From: Helicobacter labacensis
GTDB lineage: Bacteria; Campylobacterota; Campylobacteria; Campylobacterales; Helicobacteraceae
NCBI RefSeq assembly: GCF_003660285.1
Contig: NZ_QXQQ01000003.1
Coordinates: forward strand, 1 to 64,000
DNA length: 64,000 nt
Direction: 5' to 3'
The notes beneath the pieces are model-generated. The model was not told where the DNA came from, did not search any database, and saw only the letters and a list, made by a program, of their open reading frames with translations. Shown in pieces: positions 10,639 to 21,090 of this stretch (the stretch's first letter is position 1; the number at the start of each line of letters is the position of its first letter). A program made the position numbers and the translations under genes.

Positions 10639-12024
10639 GTGAATCCCATCATTCTTGGTGTAGACATTGGGTCGAGCAAGATTTGCGCCATCATCGCCGA
10701 GCTCAAAGAGAGCGTGCCCCAAATCATTGGATCGAGCACGCAAAAATCTGAGGGGGTGCGCAAGGGGAGCATTAGCAATATCTCCCAAGCGGGCGAGATT
10801 GTCAAAAAAGCTATTGAGGATGCCAAGCGCATGGCTGGTTTGGACTTCATAGAAAAAGCGATCGTTTCTATCTCGGGGGCGTATACGCAAAGCGTGAATA
10901 GCTCAGGGATCATCAATGTGCCCAATAATGAGATCACGCTCAAAGAGATCAACCGCGCCTTAGACACCGCTTTGCACAACGCCTCTATCCCAGCCGGGCA
11001 TGAGGTGATCCACATTCTGCCCTACCAATTCAAGCTGGACAACCAAGATAATATTGAAGATCCGATGGGGATGAGTGGATCGCGCCTAGAAGTCTTTACC
11101 CATATTGTTACTGTGCAACACAGCAGTTTAGAAAACTTGCGCCGTGTGATCCAAATTGCTGGAGTCAAGATTGAAAACATCGTTTTAGGAGCTTATGCGG
11201 CTTCTATTGCAGTCTTAAGCGAAGATGAGCGGGCTTTGGGGGTGGCTTGTATTGACATTGGAGGGAGCACTTGCAATATCATGGTTTATGAGGGCAATTC
11301 CATGCGCTTTAATGGCTATGTGCCCGTAGGATCAGAGCACATTAGAGATGACTTGGCTATTGGCTTGCACACCCCTTTGGGGGCGGCTGAATATGTCAAG
11401 CGCGAATATGGTAACTTGCTGGCTGAAGAGAGCGATCAAGAGATTGAAGTGCCCGCTGTGGGGGCAGAGAACAAAAAGAATCGCTTCCCTTTAAAATTCG
11501 TGCACGAGATCATCAATACCCGCGTGTTAGAGGTGTTTAACTTGCTCAATAACGCGCTCATTAGTAGCAAGCTTAAGGATAGCTTGGGGCGAGGGGTGGT
11601 TCTCACTGGAGGAATGACCCACATGCAGGGCATAGCCCATGTGGCCGGGGCGATCTTTGGGAACATGCCCGTAAGGATCGCTAAACCTATGGAAATTAGC
11701 GGGTTGTTTGAAGAGCTCAAAGACCCCACCTACGCGGTGGCGATCGGCTTGATTCTCTATGGGGCCGGGGGGCATACCAATTATGAAAAGGATTCCGAAA
11801 AGACGATCCGCTATAAGGAGAGTCGGCATAACGCCCAGCCTAATTTCTCTTACGCCCCAGAGCGCAATTACATCGAAACGGATTTAACCAATCTCAAGCA
11901 CAGCAGTGAACCCCTTAAAGAGGGCGCAAAAGAGCGGAAAAAAGATATAATATACCCCTATAACACACCTAAGGAAGCGGGCTTTTTAGAACGAATCAAA
12001 GAGTGGGGATCGAAGTTATTTTAA
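10639..12024 (+). CDS. ftsA: Cell division protein FtsA
   Basis: An actin-fold ATPase of 461 residues that tethers FtsZ to the membrane. The phosphate-1 loop reads VDIGSSKICAIIAEL, the phosphate-2 loop CIDIGGSTCNIMVYEG, and the adenosine motif VVLTGGMTHM. The last 15 residues, GFLERIKEWGSKLF, form the amphipathic membrane-targeting helix expected of FtsA. A low-complexity charged linker precedes it. The start is GTG 10639, three bases after the PpiD-like stop. It is followed 10 bases later by ftsZ, the usual division pair. Confidence 0.96.
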   Translation: MNPIILGVDIGSSKICAIIAELKESVPQIIGSSTQKSEGVRKGSISNISQAGEIVKKAIEDAKRMAGLDFIEKAIVSISGAYTQSVNSSGIINVPNNEITLKEINRALDTALHNASIPAGHEVIHILPYQFKLDNQDNIEDPMGMSGSRLEVFTHIVTVQHSSLENLRRVIQIAGVKIENIVLGAYAASIAVLSEDERALGVACIDIGGSTCNIMVYEGNSMRFNGYVPVGSEHIRDDLAIGLHTPLGAAEYVKREYGNLLAEESDQEIEVPAVGAENKKNRFPLKFVHEIINTRVLEVFNLLNNALISSKLKDSLGRGVVLTGGMTHMQGIAHVAGAIFGNMPVRIAKPMEISGLFEELKDPTYAVAIGLILYGAGGHTNYEKDSEKTIRYKESRHNAQPNFSYAPERNYIETDLTNLKHSSEPLKEGAKERKKDIIYPYNTPKEAGFLERIKEWGSKLF

Positions 12025-12034
12025 AGGATCATGG

Positions 12035-13174
12035 GTGGCGATATTGAACGAGACGGGCGTAGAAGTAGAAGAAATCTATGAAACCAATGGGGCCAGGATT
12101 GTGGTGATCGGGGTGGGGGGTGGAGGATCTAATATGATCGCCCATTTGATTGCCACGGGCACTTATAAGGACATCACGCTCGTTGTGGCTAACACGGACG
12201 GGCAGGCTCTCAAGTCTTCTAATGCCAAGAATAAAATCCGCTTGGGAGAAAAGATCACGGGGGGTAGGGGGGCTGGCATGAAGCCAGAAATTGGCAAGCA
12301 AGCCGCTCAAGAATGCGTAGAAGTGATTAAGGAGATGGTTGCAGGGGCGGACATCGTCTTCATTTCGGCTGGCTTGGGCGGGGGGACGGGCACGGGAGCA
12401 GCCCCTGTGATCGCCCAAATCGCTAAGGACGCGGGGGCATTGACCATTTCTGTGGTTACAAAACCCTTTGATTTTGAGGGGCGTAAGCGCGCCAAGATCG
12501 CCGAAGAGGGCTTGCAAGAGCTCAAAGCTGTGAGCGATTCGATCGTAGTGATCCCCAATGAAAAGCTGATCGGTTATGTTGGCAAAGACATGGGTATGAA
12601 GGATAGTTTTAAGGAAGTGGATAATGTGCTAGCTAAGGCGGTAAATGGCATTTCTGGAATAATCATCAATTATGGCGAGAACGATATTAATGTGGATTTT
12701 GCAGATTTGAAAACTGTGATGCAACACCGCGGGTTGGCTTTAATGGGGATTGGAGAAGCCACGGGAGTCAACGCAGCCACAGTGGCACTAGAAAACGCCA
12801 TCGCTTCGCCCTTGTTTGACAATGTCTCTATCAATGGCGCAATGGGAGTGCTCATCAATTTTGAATGCCATCCTGATTACCCCCTTTTAGAGATCACCAC
12901 CTCAGTGAGCATGGTCGAATCCATGGCCGATGAAGACGCGGATATTATCTTTGGCAAATGCACCTCCACTAACGCCCCCAGCGATCATGTCAGGGTTACC
13001 ATCGTGGCGACCGGTTTTGAAAAACCCGCTCCCCCCAAAGAAGAGGGCAATCTAGAACCCTCCTTTAGCCTCTCTAAAAGCGCGCTGGAGAATATTAAAT
13101 TAGTGAGCAGTGGGGAAACTTATCAAGGTATTGATTTAGATAAACCTGCTTTCTTACGCAACCAAAAGGACTAG
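12035..13174 (+). CDS. ftsZ: Cell division GTPase FtsZ
   Basis: The tubulin homologue that builds the Z ring, 379 residues. The GTP-binding signature [13 protein letters not shown] is near residue 112, the N-terminal glycine loop is [11 protein letters not shown], and the T7 catalytic loop contains NVDFADL. The C-terminal tail [15 protein letters not shown] resembles the conserved peptide that binds FtsA. The start is GTG 12035; an ATG four bases upstream (12031) lies in another frame, and AAAGGA at 12022-12027 gives the ribosome site. It converges with tgt, overlapping by four bases at the stop codons. Confidence 0.97.
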   Translation: MAILNETGVEVEEIYETNGARIVVIGVGGGGSNMIAHLIATGTYKDITLVVANTDGQALKSSNAKNKIRLGEKITGGRGAGMKPEIGKQAAQECVEVIKEMVAGADIVFISAGLGGGTGTGAAPVIAQIAKDAGALTISVVTKPFDFEGRKRAKIAEEGLQELKAVSDSIVVIPNEKLIGYVGKDMGMKDSFKEVDNVLAKAVNGISGIIINYGENDINVDFADLKTVMQHRGLALMGIGEATGVNAATVALENAIASPLFDNVSINGAMGVLINFECHPDYPLLEITTSVSMVESMADEDADIIFGKCTSTNAPSDHVRVTIVATGFEKPAPPKEEGNLEPSFSLSKSALENIKLVSSGETYQGIDLDKPAFLRNQKD

Positions 13175-14277
13175 CCCAACCCCTCTAGCATGCGGGTTTT
13201 GTAACGCGCGTAGCGGTGTTGCAAAATAGCCTCTCGAGCCCCGCGCACCAATTCTAGGTAGAAATGCAGATTATGCCAACTCGCCAAGCGGAAATAGCTC
13301 AACTCTCTAGCCCTAAAGAGGTGGTGTAAATACGCTTTAGAATAGTGCGCGCAGGTGTGGCAGGCGCAACTAGCGTCCAAGGGCGTATCGCTGTCCTTAT
13401 AGCGTGCGTTTTTGATACTAATCTTGCCCTGCATGGTAAAAAGTGTGCCATTTCTAGCGTTGCGTGTGGGCATGACGCAATCAAACATATCCACGCCCAA
13501 ATCGATGGCTTCTAGTAAATCTTGGGGTGTGCCCACTCCCATTAAGTAGCGGGGTTTATGGGTGGGCAAAAGAGGAATGGTGTGTGCGATGGTGTCATAC
13601 ATGGCTTGCGTGCTCTCGCCCACAGCCAGCCCGCCAATGGCAAGCCCGTCAAAATCTAGCGCGCTTAATTCCTGTGCGCTTTGGGCGCGTAGGGCTAGAT
13701 GTGTACCTCCCTGCACAATCGCAAAGATGTAATTAGTGGGGTGGGCGTGTTGGCGGTGGTGCTCTAGGCTGGTTTGCGCCCAAGCTGTGGTTTTTTGCAC
13801 CGCTTGTAATAAGCGATCGTAAGAAGCGGGCAAACCCACCAGATCGTCTAGCACCATGCAAATATCGCTATTGAGCGCGTATTGGATGTCCAAGACTTTA
13901 GCGGGGGTGAAAAGGTGCGCGCTCCCATCAATATGGGATTTAAACACGATCCCCTCAGGGTGCTCTTTGGTGTTGTGGCGCAAAGAGAACGCTTGGAATC
14001 CTCCGCTATCGCTCAAGAAATTCCCCTCAAACCCACTAAAGCCATGCAAGCCTCCCAACTTGGCGATGCGCTCAGAGGTGGGGCGCAAATAGAGGTGGTA
14101 GGTGTTGGCTAAAATAATGGGGGCTTGCAAAGCGTGTAAATCCTGCGTATCTAGGCTTTTGACACTGCCTTGTGTGCCTACGGGCATAAAAATGGGGGTT
14201 TGCACGCGCCCATGGGCTAAATGGAGGGTGAGCGCGCGCGCGCGCCCATCTTGTGCGTCCAAGCAAAGATGTAGCAT
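13171..14277 (-). CDS. tgt: tRNA-guanine transglycosylase (queuine tRNA-ribosyltransferase)
   Basis: A 368-residue enzyme exchanging guanine 34 for preQ1 in GUN-anticodon tRNAs. Signatures are [13 protein letters not shown] with the catalytic or proton-donor Asp, [33 protein letters not shown] with the nucleophile Asp, and the zinc-binding CACHTC followed by a downstream histidine (LHHLF). Length matches the bacterial enzyme. It is divergent from the RCK-like gene at 14327 and convergent with ftsZ. The tgt - RCK-like - aroB order is the one in H. pylori. Confidence 0.96.
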   Translation of the reverse strand: MLHLCLDAQDGRARALTLHLAHGRVQTPIFMPVGTQGSVKSLDTQDLHALQAPIILANTYHLYLRPTSERIAKLGGLHGFSGFEGNFLSDSGGFQAFSLRHNTKEHPEGIVFKSHIDGSAHLFTPAKVLDIQYALNSDICMVLDDLVGLPASYDRLLQAVQKTTAWAQTSLEHHRQHAHPTNYIFAIVQGGTHLALRAQSAQELSALDFDGLAIGGLAVGESTQAMYDTIAHTIPLLPTHKPRYLMGVGTPQDLLEAIDLGVDMFDCVMPTRNARNGTLFTMQGKISIKNARYKDSDTPLDASCACHTCAHYSKAYLHHLFRARELSYFRLASWHNLHFYLELVRGAREAILQHRYARYKTRMLEGLG

Positions 14278-14298
14278 GTGCCTTAACTTTTTTTGCTA

Positions 14299-14304
14299 TA
14301 TAAT
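14299..14304 (+). promoter_or_regulatory. Predicted -10 box (TATAAT) for the RCK-like/aroB operon
   Basis: A perfect TATAAT lies between the divergent tgt and RCK-like genes, in an AT-rich run (TTTTTTTGCTATATAATAG). Helicobacter housekeeping promoters depend mainly on an extended -10, and this one would start transcription just before the AGGAAG ribosome site at 14318-14323. The complementary strand also reads TATTATA, so it may serve tgt too. Confidence 0.6.
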
Positions 14305-14326
14305 AGCCAAAAACACTAGGAAGTGC

Positions 14327-15745
14327 TTGAAACGAGTCGCGTTGATTTTAGAGGGTGCTGTGGCTAAAAAATTTTTAGAAACACTAGCCAGCAAGTATTT
14401 TAGCAACAATTTCTATTTGGTTATCACAAAGGACGCTTCTTTTCTGCCTAGCACTCTGCCTAGCACCTTTGAGGCGCATGTTTTTGATCCCACCTCTGCT
14501 TACAGACTCCACGCCGTTTTGGACGCGAAGATCAGCGATGTATTTGTCATGTTGGACAACCCTCAAGAGCAACACGCCATCTATGAGATCATCAGGCAGC
14601 GCAATAAAGATGTGCGCCTATTGGTGAACTTGCCCCGCGCGGACATGTGGGGGGGAATCAAAGACGACAGGTTAGTCATCATAGATAATACCCAGATTCT
14701 GGCTAATAAATGCATCGCCAAGATTCCCAATGTGCCAAGTGTCCCCCAAGGCTTTGGGCTAGAACAAGGGGAGGTGATGGAGATTGGCGTGCCCTATGGG
14801 AGTGTCTTTGCTTACCGCCACATCGGGGCGTTGCGCCAAAAAGATTATAAAATCGTGGGGATTTACCGCAAAAACAAATTCTTTTTAAGCCACCCTTCTA
14901 CGATCATTCTGCCTAGAGATCAGCTCCTAGTGGCGGGCAACCCAGAGGTGCTTAACAATGTCTATTTACAAGTCAAAAGCAATGTGGGGCAATTCCCCGC
15001 CCCCTTTGGGCGCGATATTTATCTCTACATAGACATGCGCTTACAAAGCCCCCAAGCCCTAAATCGCGATCTCAAACAAGCCCTATTTCTACATGAAAAT
15101 CTCAAGAGCTTGGCGTTGTATGTGTGTGTGCTCAACCCTAAAGTCGGGATGATCGAATCGATTCGTGCCATAGAAAAGCCAGACATCCATGTGGTGTTAG
15201 ATTTCAGTGGCGCGCCCTTCATGGAAAAACTCTACACAGATAGCCAAAAGAAAATCGGTCTAGTGGTGGTGGGTCCAGAACTCTTCATGCACCAAGAGAA
15301 TAGGAAAGCGCTTTTTGGGATCACTACACCCATTTTTAAAACCAATACCAAAGGTTTAGAAGGCATTAAAAAAGGCATGGTGGTGCTCAATGAGAGCATG
15401 CAACAAAGCGAGGACATCTCTTCGGTGATGTTTGATATTTGCGCGCAAATGGGTTTAGACATGCTATTATACGACTTTGATCCGGACAAGCGTTACAAGG
15501 TGGAAGTCATTGACAATTACAAACACCTCTCTCACATTTACAGCCGTAAAATCAAGATCATCCGCACATCTATGAAAAACCCTATCTTATTTTTGAGAAA
15601 ATTAGAGGCATCGATTATGCAATTCCTACCTTTTGAATCTTGTATCACCCAGAGTCAGTTATTTTGGATGCTCTCTACTAAGGTAGAAAAGATCGCCTTT
15701 TTAAGCAATACCCATCCCCAGATTTTTATCCCGGTGGTAGAATGA
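14327..15745 (+). CDS. RCK/TrkA-like nucleotide-binding protein (COG3400-type)
   Basis: I place the start at TTG 14327, after AGGAAG, giving about 472 residues that begin KRVALILEGAVAKKFLE; frames further upstream overlap tgt and look random. The N-terminal part has a Rossmann-like alternating pattern. Residues about 145-225 (EIGVPYGSVFAYRHIG to RDQLLVAGNPEVL) resemble a TrkA-C domain, the ligand-binding part of potassium channel regulators. A second Rossmann-like half follows. The H. pylori gene at this place is an uncharacterised protein between tgt and aroB. A role in ion transport regulation is an inference. The stop overlaps the aroB start (ATGA). Confidence 0.75.
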   Translation: MKRVALILEGAVAKKFLETLASKYFSNNFYLVITKDASFLPSTLPSTFEAHVFDPTSAYRLHAVLDAKISDVFVMLDNPQEQHAIYEIIRQRNKDVRLLVNLPRADMWGGIKDDRLVIIDNTQILANKCIAKIPNVPSVPQGFGLEQGEVMEIGVPYGSVFAYRHIGALRQKDYKIVGIYRKNKFFLSHPSTIILPRDQLLVAGNPEVLNNVYLQVKSNVGQFPAPFGRDIYLYIDMRLQSPQALNRDLKQALFLHENLKSLALYVCVLNPKVGMIESIRAIEKPDIHVVLDFSGAPFMEKLYTDSQKKIGLVVVGPELFMHQENRKALFGITTPIFKTNTKGLEGIKKGMVVLNESMQQSEDISSVMFDICAQMGLDMLLYDFDPDKRYKVEVIDNYKHLSHIYSRKIKIIRTSMKNPILFLRKLEASIMQFLPFESCITQSQLFWMLSTKVEKIAFLSNTHPQIFIPVVE

Positions 15746-16770
15746 TGCATTTGTCTATCCAAACCCAACAGGGAGTGTATCGCGTGAGTGTGGGCGCACT
15801 GCCTCCCCTGAGCATACCCGGTAAGGTGTTAGTGGTAAGCGATAGTGAGGTAGCAAAATTACACTTGGAGGGGTTTTTGAAAAATTTACAGGCTGAGGCA
15901 GTGCTAACACACCTAGTGCCTATAGGGGAGGCTTTTAAAAATTGGCAGAGCCTAGAGGGGATTTTAGAGAGCGCTTTTAGCGCGCATTTAAGCCGCTCAG
16001 ATTGCATGATCGCCCTAGGGGGCGGAGTGGTGAGCGATATGGTGGGTTTTGCCAGCGCGATCTACAAACGGGGCATAGATTTTTACAATGTCCCCACTAC
16101 ACTGTTAGCCCAAGTGGACGCGAGCGTGGGAGGCAAAACGGGGATCAATAACGCGCATGGCAAAAACCTCATCGGGGCGTTTCACCCTCCAAAAGCGGTC
16201 TACATCGATCCAAATTTTTTAAAGACTTTGCCACAGCGCGAGTTTAGGGCGGGCGTAGCAGAGATGCTCAAAAAGGCGATCTGTTTGGACGCGCCTTATT
16301 TTGAGTGGCTACACACCCACCCCATAGAGGCGCACTTAGAAGAAGCGATCTTTAAAAGTGTGCAAATCAAGGCTAGGGTGGTGCAAGCTGATGAGAAAGA
16401 AACAGGTTTGCGTATGGGGCTCAACTACGGGCACACCTTTGCCCATGCCATTGAAAAAGAGGGGGATTATGTGGAGTTATTGCATGGAGAGGCGGTAGCA
16501 GTGGGCATGCAGATGGCAAACGCGCTAGCCCTCGAGCTAGGCTTGCTAGATTCAAAAAGCCATGCGCGCATCCAAGCCTTGTTGCGCGCCTATAATTTGG
16601 ATTTGTCTTATACAATCAAGGACATGGAGAGTTTCTATGCCACCATGCAACAAGACAAGAAAAACCGCCACGGGGTGCGCTTTGTGTTGCCCAAGGGAAT
16701 CGGGGCGTTTGCCATGCTAGATAATTTGGATAAAGCATTAGTATGCGGGGTGCTTAAGGCATGGGCTTAA
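15742..16770 (+). CDS. aroB: 3-dehydroquinate synthase
   Basis: A 342-residue NAD-dependent enzyme converting DAHP to 3-dehydroquinate in the shikimate pathway. Clear motifs are IALGGGVVSDMVGFAS, YNVPTTLLAQVDASVGGKTG with metal and substrate contacts, LNYGHTFAHAIE with a zinc-binding histidine, and HGEAVAVGM with another. The protein begins ATGATG; the first ATG overlaps the stop of the preceding gene. It is followed by the MscS-type genes, whose first start overlaps the aroB end by 10 bases. Confidence 0.96.
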   Translation: MMHLSIQTQQGVYRVSVGALPPLSIPGKVLVVSDSEVAKLHLEGFLKNLQAEAVLTHLVPIGEAFKNWQSLEGILESAFSAHLSRSDCMIALGGGVVSDMVGFASAIYKRGIDFYNVPTTLLAQVDASVGGKTGINNAHGKNLIGAFHPPKAVYIDPNFLKTLPQREFRAGVAEMLKKAICLDAPYFEWLHTHPIEAHLEEAIFKSVQIKARVVQADEKETGLRMGLNYGHTFAHAIEKEGDYVELLHGEAVAVGMQMANALALELGLLDSKSHARIQALLRAYNLDLSYTIKDMESFYATMQQDKKNRHGVRFVLPKGIGAFAMLDNLDKALVCGVLKAWA

Positions 16771-18260
16771 GAGTTTTGATCGCGCTATGCGCGCTATGTG
16801 TGGGTTTGGGCGCGCAGGATAAAGCCAGTCTGCAAGCCCAGTTGGATCGCCTAGATAAACAGCTAGAACCCAATGCATGGGTGCAAAAGTTTAAAAATTT
16901 TGAGCGTTATGGCAAGCTCTCTTCGCAAATCCAAAGTATCCAGCACCAGCTCAAGGCTTTGCACGACAAGGGCGAACACGGCTTAGACATGAGCGCGTTA
17001 GAACACAGCCTGCAAACCCTCCAGCACCAACAAAAGCTCCTAGAAGCCTATAAAAGCCACCCTTTTAAAGAATTGGTAGAAAAACCCCCTATTGCGAATG
17101 TCCCCTCCATCACCAACCCCTTTGCTATCATCGGGGGTCTCTCTTTTATGAAGGGTTTGCAAGCGCATTACCAAAGTATGCAAGCCAATTTAGAGAGTTT
17201 AAAACACACCTTGCGCCTGATCCAAGAAAAGCTCACCCTCTTAGAACAGCTCAACGCCCAAGCTCCAGACCCCAAACTCGCCCCACAAATCTACCACGAA
17301 CAAGTTAAAATCATAGAGTTCCAAAGCGCGCAAAATCTCTTGAGCGCAAGTATGGAGAGTTACGCTAAGGACATGGACGCGGTGCGCCTAAGTATCAAAT
17401 CCCAAATTAAAGACCAGCTGTTTAAATTACTTTGGGTGGTGCTAACCGCGTTAAGCAGTGTGCTATTGGCGTGGTCGCTCAAACGCTTGAGCCATAAGTA
17501 CTTGGTGGGCGATGAGAGAGCTTACACCATTAATAAAGCCATTAATTTTATCAACGCCAATGTGATCGTGCTCATCTTCCTATTTGCCTATTTAGAAAAT
17601 GTGTCTTATCTCATCACCTTTTTGGGCTTTGCTAGTGCCGGGTTTGCTATTGCCATGCGCGATGTGTTCATGAGCGCGCTAGGGTGGTTGGCTATTGTGT
17701 TAAAGGGAAGCGTGCATGTGGGCGATCGCGTCAAAATCTCCAAAGATGGCAACACCTATGTGGGCGATGTGCTAGACATTTCCATGCTCAATATCACCAT
17801 TTTAGAGGATGTAACCCTCACCACCTACACCAAGAATAACGGGCGTGCCGGGCGCATCATCTTCGTGCCCAATAACTACATCTTCACGGGTTTGTTTTCC
17901 AACTACACCCACTTAGGTCTAAACACGGTGTGGGATAGCCTAGACTTCTTATTGCCATTTGGTTCAGATTACGCGCGCGCTATAGAAATTGCCCTAGAGA
18001 TCGCCACCGCGCACGCTAGAGTGCATAGCGAGGCAACTCGCCTGCAATTAGCCAAGATGCGCACCAAATACGCTCTACGCACCTTAGATTCTAGCCCTAA
18101 AGTGGCTTTGATGCCCGAAAAAGAGGGCTTGCGTCTGTATGTTTCTTACTTAGTGAGCGCGTATGACACTCTAGGATTGCGCTCCCAAATCGCTCTAGAG
18201 ATCACCCAAGCCTTCGAACGCGCTGAGAGTATTCTTATCAACCCTAAGCCGGCTTCATGA
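16761..18260 (+). CDS. MscS-family mechanosensitive channel (copy 1)
   Basis: A 499-residue membrane protein starting with an export signal (LIALCALCVGLGAQ), then a long periplasmic coiled-coil region rich in Q, L and K to about residue 210, then transmembrane helices (LLWVVLTALSSVLLAW, VIVLIFLFAYLENVSYL) and the pore helix FASAGFAIAMRDVFMSALGW, which is the A-G patterned TM3 of MscS. The beta domain follows (HVGDRVKIS, ITILEDVTL). It should release osmolytes in osmotic downshock. The H. pylori counterpart also lies after aroB. A second copy follows directly, overlapping by four bases. Confidence 0.88.
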   Translation: MGLRVLIALCALCVGLGAQDKASLQAQLDRLDKQLEPNAWVQKFKNFERYGKLSSQIQSIQHQLKALHDKGEHGLDMSALEHSLQTLQHQQKLLEAYKSHPFKELVEKPPIANVPSITNPFAIIGGLSFMKGLQAHYQSMQANLESLKHTLRLIQEKLTLLEQLNAQAPDPKLAPQIYHEQVKIIEFQSAQNLLSASMESYAKDMDAVRLSIKSQIKDQLFKLLWVVLTALSSVLLAWSLKRLSHKYLVGDERAYTINKAINFINANVIVLIFLFAYLENVSYLITFLGFASAGFAIAMRDVFMSALGWLAIVLKGSVHVGDRVKISKDGNTYVGDVLDISMLNITILEDVTLTTYTKNNGRAGRIIFVPNNYIFTGLFSNYTHLGLNTVWDSLDFLLPFGSDYARAIEIALEIATAHARVHSEATRLQLAKMRTKYALRTLDSSPKVALMPEKEGLRLYVSYLVSAYDTLGLRSQIALEITQAFERAESILINPKPAS

Positions 18261-19865
18261 AAAAATGGTGGGCATGTCTGTTATTAGGGGGGGTGCTATT
18301 GGGGTCCCAAGATTCTAGTATGCCCGGTCAAGATGGGCGCGCGCAATTACTTGCTGAGTTAACCAACCTAGAAAAACACCTAGACAATGGCAATAATATT
18401 TGGTTAAAGAAATTCAACAATGTGGAGAGTTACGATCAAATCTACACCGAAATCCAAAGTATCCAAACCCAACTCAAAGCCCTCAAACACAAAAAAAAGC
18501 AATAATGCCCTGCAAATTAGCACACTAAATCACACCTTGCAAGCCCTCAAGCACCAAGAAGAACTCTTGGAGCAATACAAACTCAACCCCTTTAAAGAAT
18601 TGGTAGAGAAGCCCCAAATTGGCAATATCCCCACCATTAGTAACCCCGTGGCGATCATTGGTGGGATTTCCTTTGTGAAAAACATCAAGGGACAATACGC
18701 CACCATGAAGCGCAACCAAAAGCTGTTGATGGAAGCTCTAGGTTTTTTGGAACAGGAAGTGAGTCTTCTCACCCGCTTACAGGCTTTGCAAGATGATAGC
18801 AACACGGCTAAGAAACTCTACCAAGAACAAATCAAAAAGATCGAATTGCAAGGGGCGCAAAAACTCCTAAAAACTAGCATGGACTTGTATGCCAAAGACA
18901 TCGAAGAGGTGGACGCTAATGTCCAAACCCAGATCAAAGCCCAGCTCTTCAAGCTCTTGTATGTGGTGTTGATCGCCTTAGTGAGCATCATCTTAGCATG
19001 GATTTTGAAAGTCATTAGCCATAAGTATGTGCAAAGCAATGAGCGCGCCTACACTATTAACAAGGCGATCAACTTCATCAATGCTAATGTGATTTTGCTG
19101 ATTTTTCTATTTGCCTATTTGGAAAATGTGTCCTATTTAGTGACCGTGCTAGGCTTTGCTAGCGCGGGGCTAGCCATCGCGATGCGCGATTTGTTTATGA
19201 GCTTACTAGGTTGGTTGACGATCATGGTGGGGGGGAATGTGCATGTGGGCGATCGCGTCAAGGTTTCTAAAGAGGGCAATACCTATGTGGGCGATGTGTT
19301 AGACATCTCCATGCTCTATATCACTATCTTTGAGGATGTAACGCCCCTAGCCTACAAAGAGAACCATTGCCGTGCGGGGCGCATTGTCTTTGTGCCTAAT
19401 AACTACATCTTCACGAGTCTCTTTGCCAATTACAGCCATTTTGGCATGAAGAGTGTTTGGGATGGGGTGGTGTTCCACCTCACCTTTGACTCCAATTACA
19501 AAAAAGCCATGGAGATCGCTTTTAACACCGCCAACACCCATGCCAAGCAGTATACCGAGATGACCTATAAACAGCTCAGTAAAATGCGCACCAAGTATTC
19601 TCTGCGCAACACCAGTGTGAGCCCTAGGGTGTTCATGGCGTTAGAAAAGGACGGGATTCAAATTAGCGTGTGGTACCAAACCAACTCTTATGCTACACTC
19701 GCGCTCAAGTCTAAGATTTCTAGCGATATTATAGAAGCGCTCTTACAAGAACCCGACATTTTTGTGGCTTATAACACGACCAAGCTTGTGCGCGATGTGG
19801 GCGATGGGTTTGGGAATAAAGATTACGATCTTAGGAAGAAACATGAAACAGAAAATATACTTTAA
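18257..19865 (+). pseudogene. MscS-family channel (copy 2), frameshifted at an A8 tract
   Basis: A tandem duplicate of the preceding gene. The first 82 residues (signal MKKWWACLLLGGVLLG and the start of the coiled coil) end at 18505 just after CTCAAACAC and eight A residues (18491-18498). The rest, from KKSNNALQIS through FASAGLAIAMRDLFMSLLGW and the beta domain, is in the next frame to 19865. Removing one A (A8 to A7) would restore one frame of about 535 residues aligning end to end with copy 1. The remainder has no further damage, so loss is recent, or the tract varies, or one base is miscalled. The 3' end overlaps mtaB by 23 bases. Confidence 0.8.
18491..18498 (+). repeat. Poly-A (A8) tract at the MscS copy 2 frameshift
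   Basis: Eight consecutive A bases, inside codons for the coiled coil. The upstream frame stops 7 bases later; the downstream frame continues as the channel. Such tracts are typical slipped-strand sites in Helicobacter and also favour transcriptional slippage, but are equally prone to sequencing errors. Confidence 0.7.
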
Positions 19866-21090
19866 AACCTTTGGTTGCCGCACTAATCTCTTTGACACCC
19901 AGGTGATGTTAGCGCACTTGAGAGATTTTGAACACACCCAAGCAGAGGATCAAGCCGATATTGTGGTGCTTAACTCTTGCACGGTAACCAATGATGCCGA
20001 TTACAGCGCGCGCGCCTACGCCAAAAAGATGAGTGCCTTGGGTAAGAAAGTCTATTTTACCGGGTGTGGGGCAGGCACGCAGGGTTTAAAACTCTTTGAA
20101 GAGGGACACGCCTTTGGGGTTTTTGGGCACGATGCCAAAGAGCAGATTAATACCCTATTGCACGCCAAAGAAGGGTTTTTTCACGCCGATAACCTAGCAC
20201 ATGTGGATTCTAGCATCGTGCCTCTCTTTGTGGGCAAAACCCGCGCGTTTGTCAAAATCCAAGAAGGCTGTGATTTCAAATGTAGTTATTGCGTGATCCC
20301 CCTAGTGCGGGGTAAATCCCGCTCTTTACCCGAGAGTCAGATTTTAGAGCAATGCCAAGTGTTAGCCCAAAGCGGGGTCTTAGAGATCGTGCTCACAGGG
20401 ACCAATGTGGGGAGTTATGGCAAGGAAACCCGTAGCAATATCGCGCGCCTGATCAAACAGATCGCGCGCATCGAGGGGATCAAACGCGTGCGCATTGGCA
20501 GTCTTGAACCTAGCCAAATTGATGAAGAGTTTTTAGAACTGCTCGATCACCCCATTTTAGAGCGCCATTTACACATCGCCTTGCAACACAGTCATGACAC
20601 CATGTTAAAGCGCATGCGGCGGCGTAACCGGGTAGCTAGCGATGCCAAGCTTTTAGAAAAGATCGCGCTTAAAGGCTTTGCCCTGGGGACAGATTTTATT
20701 GTGGGACATCCTTATGAAAGTGAAACCCTTTGGCAAGAGGCGTTACAAAATTTTAAAACTTTGCCTCTAACCCACCTACACCCCTTTATTTACAGCGCGC
20801 GCGCGGGCACACTCTCAGCCACCATGCCAGAGCGCGTGCGGGGCGATGTGGCTAAGGCGCGCTTGAGACTACTTAGCGCATGGGTGCAAGAAAATAACCA
20901 TGCGTTTCGCGCGCGCGCCCAACACACCCCTTTAGAAGTGTTGGTAGAAAGCTATAAAGAGGGGCTCTACCATGGGCGTGATCAGTATTTCAACCCCATA
21001 GCCATTAGCGCGCCGCGTGATTTGCGCGCCCAGTGGGTGCGCTTAGAAAATTACCAAGTGCAAAAAGAAAGAACCTATGCGGCGCTTTAA
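19843..21090 (+). CDS. mtaB: tRNA t6A37 methylthiotransferase MtaB-like (radical SAM)
   Basis: A 415-residue radical-SAM methylthiotransferase. The start ATG 19843 follows AGGAAG and gives MKQKIYFKTFGCRTN, the normal UPF0004 start with its first cluster cysteine. Others are in VLNSCTVTNDADY and FTGCGAGT. The radical SAM motif is EGCDFKCSYCVIP (CxxxCxxC). SLEPSQID and HIALQHSHDTMLKRMRR are typical of the MtaB/MiaB family. The sequence resembles MtaB (ms2t6A37) more than MiaB or RimO. It overlaps the preceding MscS copy and the following ftsH-like gene (14 bases), so translation is likely coupled. Confidence 0.88.
   Translation: MKQKIYFKTFGCRTNLFDTQVMLAHLRDFEHTQAEDQADIVVLNSCTVTNDADYSARAYAKKMSALGKKVYFTGCGAGTQGLKLFEEGHAFGVFGHDAKEQINTLLHAKEGFFHADNLAHVDSSIVPLFVGKTRAFVKIQEGCDFKCSYCVIPLVRGKSRSLPESQILEQCQVLAQSGVLEIVLTGTNVGSYGKETRSNIARLIKQIARIEGIKRVRIGSLEPSQIDEEFLELLDHPILERHLHIALQHSHDTMLKRMRRRNRVASDAKLLEKIALKGFALGTDFIVGHPYESETLWQEALQNFKTLPLTHLHPFIYSARAGTLSATMPERVRGDVAKARLRLLSAWVQENNHAFRARAQHTPLEVLVESYKEGLYHGRDQYFNPIAISAPRDLRAQWVRLENYQVQKERTYAAL

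Noticed and set aside
14102-14326. N-terminal extension of the RCK-like gene
   Set aside because: It lies on the opposite strand of tgt, has an unlikely cysteine-rich sequence, and TTG 14327 has a ribosome site and fits the family start.
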